A stretch of 64,000 nucleotides of DNA from Aquibacillus sediminis. GTDB lineage: Bacteria; Bacillota; Bacilli; Bacillales; Amphibacillaceae. The notes beneath the pieces are model-generated. The model was given only the letters and a program-made list of their open reading frames with translations. It searched no databases and had not been told where the DNA came from. The translations under genes were made by a program, and so were the position numbers. The stretch is from positions 62,001 through 126,000 of the forward strand of contig NZ_SZNM01000006.1 of the NCBI RefSeq assembly GCF_005870085.1, read 5' to 3'. Each line of letters opens with the position of its first letter. The stretch's first letter is position 1. Of this stretch, positions 42,374-51,976 are shown in pieces.

Positions 42374-42500
42374 AATTGGTATTATTAAAAGTGTAGAAGG
42401 CAGCATCACATGAAAGGGGTGTGAGTTTCACTTTATTAATGGATGGAAATGAAACATCAACCATGTAAGAAGCATCTTTAATTATTAGGGAGGTCGAAGT

Positions 42501-43760
42501 ATGAAAAAAGCTTGTTCGGTATTATTGTTTATTTTTGTGATTGGACTCCTTTCAGCTTGCGGTGACAGTGAAGGCTCTTCTTCAGATGCTGATGGACAAA
42601 AGGTAGTGGAAGTTTGGTTTGGAAGAGAAGACTTTATTCCAGAGGATAATTTTGAGAAATTTCATGAAGAACATCCAGATATAAAAGTAGAAGCTGATGT
42701 CGTACCCTTAGAACAGGCAGTTTCAGATTTTATGAGAAACCACAGTGCAGGAAATGAGCCAGATATCGTTCAAGTATTCCATGATAATGTTGGTACCATG
42801 GTAAACCAAAATGCTTTAATGGATATTTCTGAGTATGTCAGTCAATGGGAAGATAATGAACCAGACACGTTTAATAAAATTCTTAGTCAGGCGTGGGATA
42901 TAGCAAGCTGGGAAGATAAGGTATACGGAATGGGGGTCCACGTAGGTCCATATTGGCATGTTTACCGTAAAGATTTATTTGAAGAAGCCGGGCTAGAAAT
43001 TCCAGAAACATATGATCAGTTATTAGATGCAGCAAGGGAATTAGATACAGATGAACATGAAGGGTATGCACTCGTAGGCGGTCGTGAACATCCAGCGTGG
43101 TGGTTTAGTTCCTTATTCGTATCTATGGATGGGGAATATACAGATACAGGTTTACCAGTGATCGATTCGGAAGCGGGACACTATTTAATAGAATTTTATC
43201 AAACATTAATGAGAGAAGAACTAATAGATCCTAGTGCTATTTCCTGGTCATCAGGGGAGATGAGAGGTGCGTTTATTGGTGGTAATGCAGCAATGGCACC
43301 TATTGGCGATAACATCTTTCCATTAATACAAGAGGAAATGAATTATGGAGAAGAATGGACCGCGGCACCACAACCAGCTCGTCCAGGTGTAGGGGATAAT
43401 ACACACGAAATCTGGGGTTGGCCTATGATGGTTAGTTCAAATGCAGAACACCCTGAAGCGGTAATGGAAGTTTTTAAATATTTAAGTGATACAGAAATTG
43501 TTTCAGAAGTAGCACAGCGTTACCAACCTACAACCAACTCAGAAGTAATGTCTAGTGATGAATATCAAGAAGCAAAACCTTGGGCAGCTGATTTTGAAGA
43601 AGAATTCGCTAATACAATTATTATGCCATCCCACGTGAAGCAAGGAGAAGTTATGAATATTTTAATTGACATTCAACAAGAAGCACTTCAAAACCCTGAT
43701 AAGAATCCAGCAGACATTGCTGCAGAGTTTCAAACCGAATTGAATGCTTTAGATAATTAG
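42501..43760 (+). CDS. ABC sugar substrate-binding lipoprotein (YesO-like)
   Basis: Extracytoplasmic family 1 sugar-binding protein, 419 residues. The signal ends in lipobox LSAC near residue 20. The mature part shows the family patterns FEKFHEEHPDIKVEADVVPL and WDIASWEDKVYGMGVHVGPY, and ends NPADIAAEFQTELNALDN. It follows the response-regulator gene and precedes two permeases. The substrate cannot be read from sequence. ATG after gggagg. Confidence 0.9.
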   Translation: MKKACSVLLFIFVIGLLSACGDSEGSSSDADGQKVVEVWFGREDFIPEDNFEKFHEEHPDIKVEADVVPLEQAVSDFMRNHSAGNEPDIVQVFHDNVGTMVNQNALMDISEYVSQWEDNEPDTFNKILSQAWDIASWEDKVYGMGVHVGPYWHVYRKDLFEEAGLEIPETYDQLLDAARELDTDEHEGYALVGGREHPAWWFSSLFVSMDGEYTDTGLPVIDSEAGHYLIEFYQTLMREELIDPSAISWSSGEMRGAFIGGNAAMAPIGDNIFPLIQEEMNYGEEWTAAPQPARPGVGDNTHEIWGWPMMVSSNAEHPEAVMEVFKYLSDTEIVSEVAQRYQPTTNSEVMSSDEYQEAKPWAADFEEEFANTIIMPSHVKQGEVMNILIDIQQEALQNPDKNPADIAAEFQTELNALDN

Positions 43761-43827
43761 TATGAAGTAAAGAGAAGGGGTTCCTTCTCTTTACTACTAT
43801 AATTACGAATGAAATGAGGAGGTAAGT

Positions 43828-44751
43828 ATGGCTTCAACTCAGGTCGAAACGAAAACTTCACTTACACAAAAACTTAAGAATTCATCATTAAAAAAGAAAT
43901 CTATTCCTTATCTATTAGTTTTTCCAGCAATCTTATTTGTAGTTGGTGTGTTAGGCTATGCCATTGTAGCTGGTGTACTAATGTCACTTTATGACATGCA
44001 GCTTTCTTTTGCGGATGCTCCTTTTATCGGTTTGCAAAATTACATTTACTTGTTTACCGATTCGACGTTTTTAAATTCTTTGTTTGTTTCTTTGATCTTT
44101 GTTTTTGGTAGTGTTGTTTTGGGATTAACACTTTCATTAAGTTTTGCACTAAGTTTATATAAATGTAAAAGAAGTGGAAACTTTTTTAAGGCTTTGTCAT
44201 TAGTTCCATATTTAATTTCAGGTATTGCAACTGCAATAATGTTTCGCTTCCTATTTAGTGGTGATGTTGGATTAATTAATATGATCCTATCCACTTTTGG
44301 ACTTGATACAGTAAACTTCTTAGCAAACCCTTGGTGGGCATTACTAATTTGTATTTTGGCTAATGTTTGGTTTGTCTGTCCATTTGCTACATTAATTTTA
44401 CTATCAGGCATTCAAAGTGTAGACCAAGAGTTGTTTGATTCGGCCAAAATAGATGGAGCACATAAACATCACATTCTATTGAAAATTATTCTTCCATTAA
44501 TCGCGCCGATGATGGGTATTAGTTTAATTTGGTTAAGTTTCGCGAGCTTTAATATGTTTGATGTTATCTTACCGTTAACAAATGGAGGACCAGGTCGAGC
44601 GACAGAAGTAATGGCATTATATATGTATAATGTAGCATTTGATGAATTGCAATATTCTTTAGGTAGTACTGTAATGGTTATCATTTTATTCTTTAATGTG
44701 CTGACTAGTCTTATTTATCTCAAAGTATTCAATGTTAATTATTCGGAGTAA
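43828..44751 (+). CDS. ABC sugar permease, MalF/YesP type
   Basis: A 307-residue six-helix permease. The ABC-contact EAA loop is in LFDSAKIDGAHKHHILLKI. It follows the binding protein after 67 bases and precedes the second permease. Ribosome site gaggagg. Membrane partner of the product of the next gene. Confidence 0.93.
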   Translation: MASTQVETKTSLTQKLKNSSLKKKSIPYLLVFPAILFVVGVLGYAIVAGVLMSLYDMQLSFADAPFIGLQNYIYLFTDSTFLNSLFVSLIFVFGSVVLGLTLSLSFALSLYKCKRSGNFFKALSLVPYLISGIATAIMFRFLFSGDVGLINMILSTFGLDTVNFLANPWWALLICILANVWFVCPFATLILLSGIQSVDQELFDSAKIDGAHKHHILLKIILPLIAPMMGISLIWLSFASFNMFDVILPLTNGGPGRATEVMALYMYNVAFDELQYSLGSTVMVIILFFNVLTSLIYLKVFNVNYSE

Positions 44752-44770
44752 AAATTAAGGAGGGATCAGA

Positions 44771-45625
44771 GTGGAAGGTACCGGATTTATTAAAACTACA
44801 CAATCGTGGATGGGGAAACGTTGGCATTGGATCCCGTTAATTATTTTACTGGTATGGACGATTCTTCCATTAGTTTGGGCGGTTTCTGCATCATTTAAGG
44901 AAGCTACAGAAGTCTATCAAACTCCTGTTTCATTAATACCAGAAAGTTTTAATTTCGATAACTATATTCGTGTATTTGATTATCCAAATTTTTGGAGATA
45001 TTTATTTAACAGTGTTTTTCTTGCGGTAACAACAACTGTATTAGCAGTTGCTGTTAGCATTTTAGCGGGATATGCTTTTGCTAGATATGCGTTCCGATTC
45101 AGACATATATTGTTAATCTTTATACTAGTGCCAAGAATTATACCGAGAGCAAGTATAATTGTTCCGTTATTTACAGGAATAGCTTTCTTAGGTATATTGG
45201 ACAGTTATTTAGCGTTGGTTTTGACTTATACGGCAACTGCAGTTCCTCTGGCCACTTGGATTTTAGCAGGATTTTTTAAGGTTATACCAAAAGCACTTGA
45301 AGAAGCTGCAGCTATTGATGGTGCGAAGCCATGGCAAATCATTTGGCATGTAGTAATTCCAATCTCATTACCAGCGATTATTACAGTTAGCATCTTTTCC
45401 TTACGTGAGGCTTGGAATGAATTCCCATTTGTATTAGCCTTTACCTCTTCACAAGAAATGCGTACACTACCATACCAGCTATTTATGTTGAAGGATAGTA
45501 TGGGGATGCAAGATTGGCCGATGGTGTTAGCATTTACGATTGTAACCATTTTACCATTGTTAATTCTTTATATCATCTTTGAAAAGAAAGTCGTAAATAA
45601 TATTTTAAGTGGTGCTGTTAAATAA
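44771..45625 (+). CDS. ABC sugar permease, MalG/YesQ type
   Basis: A 284-residue second permease. The EAA loop is EEAAAIDGAKPWQIIWHVVI and the N-terminus has ILLVWTILPLVWAVSASFKE. The GTG at 44771 follows aaggaggga. No ATPase gene (MsmX-type) is present in this set, as is common in bacilli where one MsmX serves several importers. Confidence 0.93.
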   Translation: MEGTGFIKTTQSWMGKRWHWIPLIILLVWTILPLVWAVSASFKEATEVYQTPVSLIPESFNFDNYIRVFDYPNFWRYLFNSVFLAVTTTVLAVAVSILAGYAFARYAFRFRHILLIFILVPRIIPRASIIVPLFTGIAFLGILDSYLALVLTYTATAVPLATWILAGFFKVIPKALEEAAAIDGAKPWQIIWHVVIPISLPAIITVSIFSLREAWNEFPFVLAFTSSQEMRTLPYQLFMLKDSMGMQDWPMVLAFTIVTILPLLILYIIFEKKVVNNILSGAVK

Positions 45626-45640
45626 GGGGAGATATATAAC

Positions 45641-46267
45641 ATGGGTTATTTTGGATTAACAAATTTCGTTTATCAAGTCACTCTGTGGATCGCTCGCTTA
45701 TTTTATTTAAATGTATTGTGGGTTTTGTTTACCATTTTAGGATTAGTATTATTAGGATTTTTTCCAGCAAGTGCCGCTACCTTTTCTTTAATAAGACTAT
45801 GGATTCAAGGACGATCGACCCCAATTTTTCAAAAATTCTGGTCTGAATATAAACAATCATTTTTAAGGGCCAACGGCTTAGGATGGCCGTTGGTTCCCAT
45901 CTATTTATTTGCGGTAGTTCTATTAAGGTGGTCGTTGGTAAACGATAGCTCCTTTAGTTTAATCGTAATGCTACTTGTGACAATTTCGATAATGATTGCA
46001 AGTTTTTATACGATTTATTTGTTTCCAGTATTCACTCATTATAACGTAGGAGTAAAGGACATATTAAAATATACTTTTTTCATAACTGCTGCTTATCCTC
46101 ATTATGCATTTGGAATGTTACTTACTTGGGTGTTAATATCCGTAGTGTTTTTATATACTGGATTTCTAGTATTCTTTTTTGCTAGTTTATCAGCACTAAT
46201 CTTAATGTATGGAGCTCACATCACATTTAATAGTATAGAGCGTAAACAATTAAAAGAGCAGATTTAG
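45641..46267 (+). CDS. DUF624 membrane protein (YesL-like)
   Basis: A 208-residue protein with four or five membrane helices. The N-terminus GLTNFVYQVTLWIARLFYLN and the segment FFPASAATFSLIRLWIQG are typical of DUF624/YesL. YesL-type genes lie with sugar importers and histidine kinases in bacilli; the role is not known. It is 15 bases after the permease stop, with the ribosome site ggggaga. Confidence 0.88.
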   Translation: MGYFGLTNFVYQVTLWIARLFYLNVLWVLFTILGLVLLGFFPASAATFSLIRLWIQGRSTPIFQKFWSEYKQSFLRANGLGWPLVPIYLFAVVLLRWSLVNDSSFSLIVMLLVTISIMIASFYTIYLFPVFTHYNVGVKDILKYTFFITAAYPHYAFGMLLTWVLISVVFLYTGFLVFFFASLSALILMYGAHITFNSIERKQLKEQI

Positions 46268-46320
46268 AGTGCATAATCACCTGCTTATCAAAGTAGCGTA
46301 GGGATATGGGGGGGATATAA

Positions 46321-48048
46321 GTGTTTAAAAGTTTTAAAAAATATTATAAGAAATTACCTTTGAAACGCCGTATTGTATATCTTTTCTCATTAGCAACTTT
46401 TATCCCCTTTTTTTGTGCATTTATCCTTTCTTATAATGCTATCTATAATATATTAGAAAATAAGTTAGAAGAAGGCGCTCGAAGTCATTTAAAACAAACT
46501 GAAATTACGTTAATGAATACTATTGATAATTTGGCTCAAATTTCACAGCAATTTGTCTATCCTAGTAATATCGCTATGAAGTTAAATGAATGGAGGGAAA
46601 CAGAAGACCTTAGTGTTAAGACTTCGTTAAATGAACATATCCAACGAGAGTTAGATTATTTATCTTATACGAATTCTACTTCTGGCTTAACCATATACAT
46701 GCAACAGGATGGTACTTACCTGTTTCGTAATATGCCCATTAGAGATGGCTTTTCATTGGAAAAACTACCAGTACTTGATGAATATAATAAAATCACATAC
46801 TATGGGCCTCATATTAGTAATAACCCATTAAATACCCAATATGTTATTTCAATTGATAGAGAAGTAGAGTTGCCTAATGGAGAACCTATTCATTTATACA
46901 TAGAAGCGAGTTTTACTATTACGCAAAGTATTTTAAATGCAAATAATAAAGCAAATGATTCTTTTTATTTAATTTTAGATAGTGATGATCGTATTTCTTA
47001 TAGCGAGTTGACTAACAAGTTTCCTGTCGATACTAATTTTAGTACAATTGCTGGTCAGGATATGTCAGGAAAGCAGGATGGTTTTTACTGGTTTAAGACA
47101 ACAAGTAATCAAGGATGGAGTATTGTTTCATTAATTCCGCAGAAGCAATTTAACCAAGAAAAGACAAAATGGATCACGCAAATGCTCATTTTGGCTGTTG
47201 TGTTTGGTGCTTTAACTTTGATTATAGCTTGGTTAGTTTGGAAAATGATTTACAAGCCCATTCGTAATTTTGACTCTGAAATTAAAGCGGTAACAGACAA
47301 TAATTTCCAATTTCAGTCCGCAGCCACAGATATTCCTGAGTTTGATCAAGTTTTAAAGCAGTTACAGCGTATGAAGAAACAAATAGTTGAATTAATAGAT
47401 GAAGTAGGTGAAGAGGAAAAGAAGCGAGCAGATTTAGAGATAGAAAAGTTAATGTATCAAATAAATCCGCATTTCTTAATGAATACACTGGACACAGTTC
47501 ATTGGCTTGCTCTCATCAATAAACAAGAGGATATAGACCAAATGGTTTCTGCATTAAATAAATTATTATATTATAACTTAAAGAGAAGCGGCAAAATGTC
47601 AACGATAGAAGAAGAGTTGGATTCACTTGATCAATATTGTAAATTACAAGAATTTCGTTATCAGTTTTCCTATTATGTTAATGTAAAGGTTGATCAAGAC
47701 CTATTAAAGACTACTGTCCCCCGTTTTATATTACAACCTCTTGTTGAAAATGCTATATATCATGGACTAGATGACGATGGTTACATCGAGGTGGTTGTTG
47801 AAAGCTCAGGCAGTTCTGATTCTATCATTATCTCCATTCATGACAATGGATTAGGTTTATCTGAAGAAGAAATAGCATGTATATTGAACGGAACTAATCA
47901 AAATCAAAGAAATGGTATAGGAATTGGGATGAATTATGTTAAACGGATGCTTGAGTCTCACTATAACTCTCGAGCGGAGTTAGACATAAAAAGTACGCAG
48001 GGGAAAGGGACAACTGTAATCATTAAACTACCAATAGAGTATGAGTGA
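46321..48048 (+). CDS. Membrane sensor histidine kinase (YesM-like)
   Basis: A 575-residue HisKA_7TM-less LytS/YesM kinase. There is an N-terminal helix near 20-40, then an extracytoplasmic sensor region of about 250 residues, a second helix near 290-310, then a HAMP-like linker. The His box is LMYQINPHFLMNTLDTVHWL (His of HFLMNTL), and the ATP lid is NAIYHGL and GIGIGMNYVKRML. GTG at 46321 follows ggggggat. Gene order RR-binding protein-permeases-DUF624-kinase is a rearranged yesLMNOPQ set. Confidence 0.92.
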   Translation: MFKSFKKYYKKLPLKRRIVYLFSLATFIPFFCAFILSYNAIYNILENKLEEGARSHLKQTEITLMNTIDNLAQISQQFVYPSNIAMKLNEWRETEDLSVKTSLNEHIQRELDYLSYTNSTSGLTIYMQQDGTYLFRNMPIRDGFSLEKLPVLDEYNKITYYGPHISNNPLNTQYVISIDREVELPNGEPIHLYIEASFTITQSILNANNKANDSFYLILDSDDRISYSELTNKFPVDTNFSTIAGQDMSGKQDGFYWFKTTSNQGWSIVSLIPQKQFNQEKTKWITQMLILAVVFGALTLIIAWLVWKMIYKPIRNFDSEIKAVTDNNFQFQSAATDIPEFDQVLKQLQRMKKQIVELIDEVGEEEKKRADLEIEKLMYQINPHFLMNTLDTVHWLALINKQEDIDQMVSALNKLLYYNLKRSGKMSTIEEELDSLDQYCKLQEFRYQFSYYVNVKVDQDLLKTTVPRFILQPLVENAIYHGLDDDGYIEVVVESSGSSDSIIISIHDNGLGLSEEEIACILNGTNQNQRNGIGIGMNYVKRMLESHYNSRAELDIKSTQGKGTTVIIKLPIEYE

Positions 48049-48163
48049 AGGTAGTTATTCTTATGTTACGTTTTACTATTACACAAAAAGGGTTAGCATA
48101 AAAATTTAGCGATGATGAAATATCTATGTAGGTTGAATTTTTATAAATCAGAATAAGTGTAAT

Positions 48164-48210
48164 TAGGGATCTGCCAACGCCTAAAGGCTTGGTAGATCCC
48201 TAGTTTTCTT
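48164..48210 (+). terminator. Terminator after the kinase gene
   Basis: Arms tagggatctgccaa and ttggtagatcccta (one G-U pair) with T-rich text (gttttcttt) after it, between convergent genes. Confidence 0.8.
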
Positions 48211-50495
48211 TACATATGCTCCATTTCTTTTTCATCCAAATGAAAAACAGATCGGTCTTTCCCAATTAAAGTTAGACTGTGCATCCCTCTTGTCATCGCT
48301 ACATACAGTAACTTCAAATCAATTTCTGTTTGTTCAAATTCCTCATCATAGGAAACAATCAACACAGCGTCGAATTCAAGTCCTTTAGCCAAATAGGAAG
48401 GGACGACAACTACTTTACTATCGATCTCATCATTTTCATCTAACATTTGTATATCGATTGATTTCTGTTTTTTCAATGCATTCATGATCCATGTGCACTC
48501 TTTTTCGGTTTTACCGATGATTGCAATCGAAGAGTAATTTTCTTTGTCAAGTTTTGTTAATACTTCTTCTATATACGTAATGGTTTGTTCTTTCGTTTCG
48601 GTTTGATAATAACTAGGCTTGTCCCCGTGGCGAACGACGGGCTCTGCTGTTGGTAATTTTGTATGCAAATTTTTAAGTAGTGTATTTGCCAAGTCCATAA
48701 TTTCAATTGTTGTTCGGTAACTTTTTTGTAAGGTTAAATAGTTTGCTTTAGGTAATGCATCCCTTTTAATAGACTCCCAATTGTTTGTTCCGCGATAAGC
48801 ATGGATTCCTTGGGACAGATCACCAAGGATAGTGAATAGTTGTGTACCTGTAGCTTTACTTAATGCCCTGATTTGGAATAGACTATAATCTTGTCCTTCA
48901 TCAATGACAATATTTTTCATTTTTAAATCATCTCGAATACCGAATAGATACGTATGCAAATAAAGTAGTGCAGCAAGGTCTTCGATTTCAAATGTGTTAT
49001 TCTGTAAGAGTTCTTCGGAATGCTGGGTAATGGTAGCGATTTGTTCAGCTGTTAAATCTTCCTCCGCATATCTTCTTAGTAATCTTTCATCAGTCATCAA
49101 TTCTTTATAATAATCTGTTGTCTTCTTTTTAGGGAATAATTTCATATAATCGGAAACAATCTTAGTTGTTTGCGCTTTTACTTCTGCTACTCGTTTCTCT
49201 TTATTATCAATTAGTTTTGATGTTTTTTTTCGTCGATCCTCTGGGTCTTTGTTGTTGGCGACGATACGGTCATACTTGTCTTCAAATTGTTCCTCTAGTT
49301 TTTCTAAGATATCTAGTTTGCTTTTTTTGAAATTGGCTTTTAGTAATTGCTGAATCTTGTCTTTCCTTTTATCGAAAGGTAGATAGTTATAATCCTTAAT
49401 AAATAACTTCTTAATTTTCTTAGCGTGATGAAAACGAAATTTACCGATAAAGAGATCTTGATCAGGAACGTAATGATTGCGAATATCCTTTAAATATCGC
49501 TTCAATATCGTTTCAAATCGCTTCGAACCTTTAAATTCAGATAGCCATTGAATTTTTTCTTTGTTTTCTGTTGTAGGATCTACTAATTGTTTTAACTTGT
49601 CGTCTGAATCTGTTAACTTTAATTTCTTGCCTAGGCATGCTGTTACATAATCGGTAAATGTCGTTTGGTTAATCTTATCCACACCAAGTTCTGGTAATGA
49701 CTCCGCAATATAGTTGATAAACATCTTGTTTGGGGCTAAAATCATGATTTGCTCGGGTGAAAATTTATCCGCATAGTTATAAATGAAGTAGGAAAGGCGA
49801 TGAAGTGCAATCGTTGTTTTTCCACTACCAGCGACACCTTGAACAATCATCGGTTTTTGTAAATCTGCACGGATCACTTGGTTTTGCTCTTCTTGAATGG
49901 TAGCTACAATATCATTCAAGCGCTTATCTGCTTTCTCAGATAGTGACTTTTGTAAAAGCTCGTCCCTAGTTGTGATATCGATATCTCTTATTTCATCTAA
50001 GTTTCCAACTTCAATGATATATTGACGTTTTAGATCTAAACTTCCGGTATGTTCTCCATCTTCCGCTTGATACGACACCTCACCAAGTCTTCCTTCATAA
50101 TAAATATTGGCAACTGGGGATCTCCAGTCAACAATGATCGGTTCTTGATTATCTTTTCGGTAAAGGGATACCTTTCCAATATAATACTTTTCTGAATGAT
50201 TTGTTCCTTTGCGAGTAAAGTCAACCCTTCCAAAATACGGCTTATCTTTCACGTTTTCTAAATTTCGTCTGTCCCCTTGGACCATTTCCAATAATCGTGC
50301 ATTGGTCAGGATATTAATATAACTTAAACTACTATCTAAATAGTCCAAGTTAATAAAAGCGTCTTTAATGTTTTCTTGATAGTTGGTTTGGGTTGATTCA
50401 GCTACTTCTAATATCGATTGGATATAGTCCTTTGTATAATCCAGTCGTTCTTTTTCTTCGTGGTAATCTGGATGGTTTTTTGGTGAACTCAACAA
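48210..50495 (-). CDS. helD: RNA polymerase recycling helicase HelD
   Basis: UvrD-like ATPase of 761 residues that releases stalled RNA polymerase. N-terminal coiled coil about 1-140; Walker A in QGVAGSGKTTIALHRLSYF; later motifs VIDEGQDYSLFQIRAL, LGDLSQGIHAYRGTNNW, SYRTTIEIM and SYLAKGLEFDAVLIVSYDEE with VAMTRGMHSLTL at the end. This is the HelD layout, not UvrD/PcrA. The start is TTG at 50495 (or the next codon) after gagagg. Three bases separate it from the small upstream gene, so they form one transcript. Confidence 0.93.
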   Translation of the reverse strand: MLSSPKNHPDYHEEKERLDYTKDYIQSILEVAESTQTNYQENIKDAFINLDYLDSSLSYINILTNARLLEMVQGDRRNLENVKDKPYFGRVDFTRKGTNHSEKYYIGKVSLYRKDNQEPIIVDWRSPVANIYYEGRLGEVSYQAEDGEHTGSLDLKRQYIIEVGNLDEIRDIDITTRDELLQKSLSEKADKRLNDIVATIQEEQNQVIRADLQKPMIVQGVAGSGKTTIALHRLSYFIYNYADKFSPEQIMILAPNKMFINYIAESLPELGVDKINQTTFTDYVTACLGKKLKLTDSDDKLKQLVDPTTENKEKIQWLSEFKGSKRFETILKRYLKDIRNHYVPDQDLFIGKFRFHHAKKIKKLFIKDYNYLPFDKRKDKIQQLLKANFKKSKLDILEKLEEQFEDKYDRIVANNKDPEDRRKKTSKLIDNKEKRVAEVKAQTTKIVSDYMKLFPKKKTTDYYKELMTDERLLRRYAEEDLTAEQIATITQHSEELLQNNTFEIEDLAALLYLHTYLFGIRDDLKMKNIVIDEGQDYSLFQIRALSKATGTQLFTILGDLSQGIHAYRGTNNWESIKRDALPKANYLTLQKSYRTTIEIMDLANTLLKNLHTKLPTAEPVVRHGDKPSYYQTETKEQTITYIEEVLTKLDKENYSSIAIIGKTEKECTWIMNALKKQKSIDIQMLDENDEIDSKVVVVPSYLAKGLEFDAVLIVSYDEEFEQTEIDLKLLYVAMTRGMHSLTLIGKDRSVFHLDEKEMEHM

Positions 50496-50498
50496 TCA

Positions 50499-50669
50499 TT
50501 ACTCCTCTCTCGAACTTTGTATTGCGTTCAGACCTTTTATTTTTAACATAACTAAATATGGTATATATTTCTTTTTTATGTTAAAGTCTTCTTCATTTAT
50601 AAATTGAGTGAATAGCCGCTTATAATCACGTTGCTCTTCGTTCGATAAACCTTCAAAGAAGTTTTTCAA
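50499..50669 (-). CDS. Hypothetical 56-residue protein upstream of helD
   Basis: Read on minus from TTG at 50669 (agaggag eight bases ahead). Starts KNFFEGLSNEEQRDYKRLFT and is highly charged and helical, with no membrane segment. A frame extension to 50714 has no ribosome site. Stop is three bases before helD, so both are probably cotranslated. Not recognised. It could be a small adaptor of HelD or of RNA polymerase; this is inference. Confidence 0.55.
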   Translation of the reverse strand: MKNFFEGLSNEEQRDYKRLFTQFINEEDFNIKKKYIPYLVMLKIKGLNAIQSSREE

Positions 50670-50858
50670 TTTATGAACTCCTCTATTTAATATAAAATAC
50701 TCCGTTATTAGCAATGAGTATAACCATTTATAATGTACTATAAAAAAGTAAAATCTTCACATATGTGATATAATTAAATTAAATATGTGTCGAGATAAGT
50801 TGGACTATTTAAAAGTTTGGAAACATGAATTTTCACAAGGTTTGTGTATATCGCTTTG

Positions 50859-50955
50859 CCCCGGTGTAATCAGCCGCTTTCACCTAATTGGTTCAGGCTA
50901 ACACTTAGTGGGAGAAGAGCAAAAAATCACCACTGAGTGAAGTTTCACTTTATTT
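50859..50955 (+). repeat. Dispersed hairpin-ended repeat, copy C
   Basis: Shorter copy with ccccggtgtaatc, ctaattggttcaggctaacac, agtgggagaagagcaaaaaa and gagtgaagtttcactttatt. Arms cacttagtgg and ccactgagtg can pair. The gap 50670-51069 holds no other feature apart from AT-rich promoter-like sequence of the divergent genes. Confidence 0.8.
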
Positions 50956-51069
50956 GTAGTTACTGCTTATGTTTGTAAAGAAAATTAAAATAAATTATTA
51001 TTACAATGCCGGTTAGATATGAAAAAAGAGGTAATTTATCGTAGAAAAAATGAGTTAGGATGAGACAAC

Positions 51070-51687
51070 GTGTTAAAAGATACAGGTGAAAGAGTTATAC
51101 CAGAAAATATGAAAATTACAAATGAGCTATTGCTTGAACATATTGCAAGATACCATTTTGCGGCCCCTTATGTACATGGGCGAGTATTGGATTTTGCTAC
51201 AGGTGCAGGTTATGGAGCACATATAACCGCAAAGAAGGGGAAGAAGCGAGTAAGTGAGGTGATAGGAGTAGATATTGATCAAGAGGTTGTTGATTACGCC
51301 CAAAAGACTTATTACCATCCACTCACCAAATATATTCAAGGGGATGTAACAGACCCACATTTACCTGATAGATTAGGTCAGTTTGATACCATTTTAAGTT
51401 TTGAAACAATAGAACATGTGGAAGACGAAAAGCAATTTTTATTGAATATTTATCAACTGTTGAAACCTGGGGGTACATTGGTGTTATCGACTCCTTTTGG
51501 GCAAGGAAGAGGAAAACCGTGTGGGTCACCGTTTCATGTCCATCAGTTAACGATTGAGGAGTTCAAAAATTTGTTTCATGATTATACGGAAGCTCGCTTT
51601 TACTATCAAAAAGGGGCATTAATCGAACCTGATGGTTTTGAAACAAACGATCATAAACCACTTGGAATTGTGGTGTGTAAAAAATAA
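51070..51687 (+). CDS. Class I SAM-dependent methyltransferase
   Basis: A 205-residue Rossmann methyltransferase. Motif I is VLDFATGAGYGAHI, followed by EVIGVDIDQEVVDYA and FDTILSFETIEHVED, then LLKPGGTLVLSTPFG. The N-terminal ERVIPENM is common to a Bacillus family of unknown substrate. GTG at 51070; weak ribosome site agga at 51057. Followed after 29 bases by a 45-residue zinc-finger-like gene, likely same transcript. Confidence 0.85.
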   Translation: MLKDTGERVIPENMKITNELLLEHIARYHFAAPYVHGRVLDFATGAGYGAHITAKKGKKRVSEVIGVDIDQEVVDYAQKTYYHPLTKYIQGDVTDPHLPDRLGQFDTILSFETIEHVEDEKQFLLNIYQLLKPGGTLVLSTPFGQGRGKPCGSPFHVHQLTIEEFKNLFHDYTEARFYYQKGALIEPDGFETNDHKPLGIVVCKK

Positions 51688-51716
51688 ACGATAGAATAGA
51701 GGGATTGAGGATATAA

Positions 51717-51854
51717 GTGAAAGTATACACGCTATGTGTAAAATGTAATGGGATTGGCTATAAAACAAAAAAGTTTTTATTTTTTTCTTTTAAGAGAAAG
51801 TGTTCGTATTGTAAGGGAAATGGAAGGGTTAAAAGCAATAACATTCATTTATAA
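51717..51854 (+). CDS. Small DnaJ-zinc-finger-like protein
   Basis: A 45-residue protein from GTG at 51717 after gagga. It has two CxxCxGxG motifs, CVKCNGIG and CSYCKGNG, separated by a basic linker TKKFLFFSFKRK. Two such motifs are the half-sites of a DnaJ-type zinc centre, so it probably binds one zinc ion. Too short for many gene callers. Role is unknown; an RNA or protein-binding adaptor for the methyltransferase is possible but unproven. Confidence 0.7.
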   Translation: MKVYTLCVKCNGIGYKTKKFLFFSFKRKCSYCKGNGRVKSNNIHL

Positions 51855-51939
51855 TTAACCATGTTATATTGCATAGACTTGTAATTAATTATAAAAGACT
51901 GTACTATTGTTAGAACAACCCTAATATTTTTCTTCCCAA

Positions 51940-51972
51940 AAAAAGATCACTTTTTTAAGTGGTCTTTTTCTT
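51940..51972 (+). terminator. Terminator after the zinc-finger gene
   Basis: Arms aaaaagatcactt and aagtggtcttttt around a short T loop, followed by ctttta. Confidence 0.82.
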
Positions 51973-51976
51973 TTAT

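Noticed and set aside
48210-50495. UvrD/PcrA-type repair helicase
   Set aside because: The N-terminal coiled coil and overall layout match the HelD polymerase-recycling family, and PcrA is already encoded at 21858.
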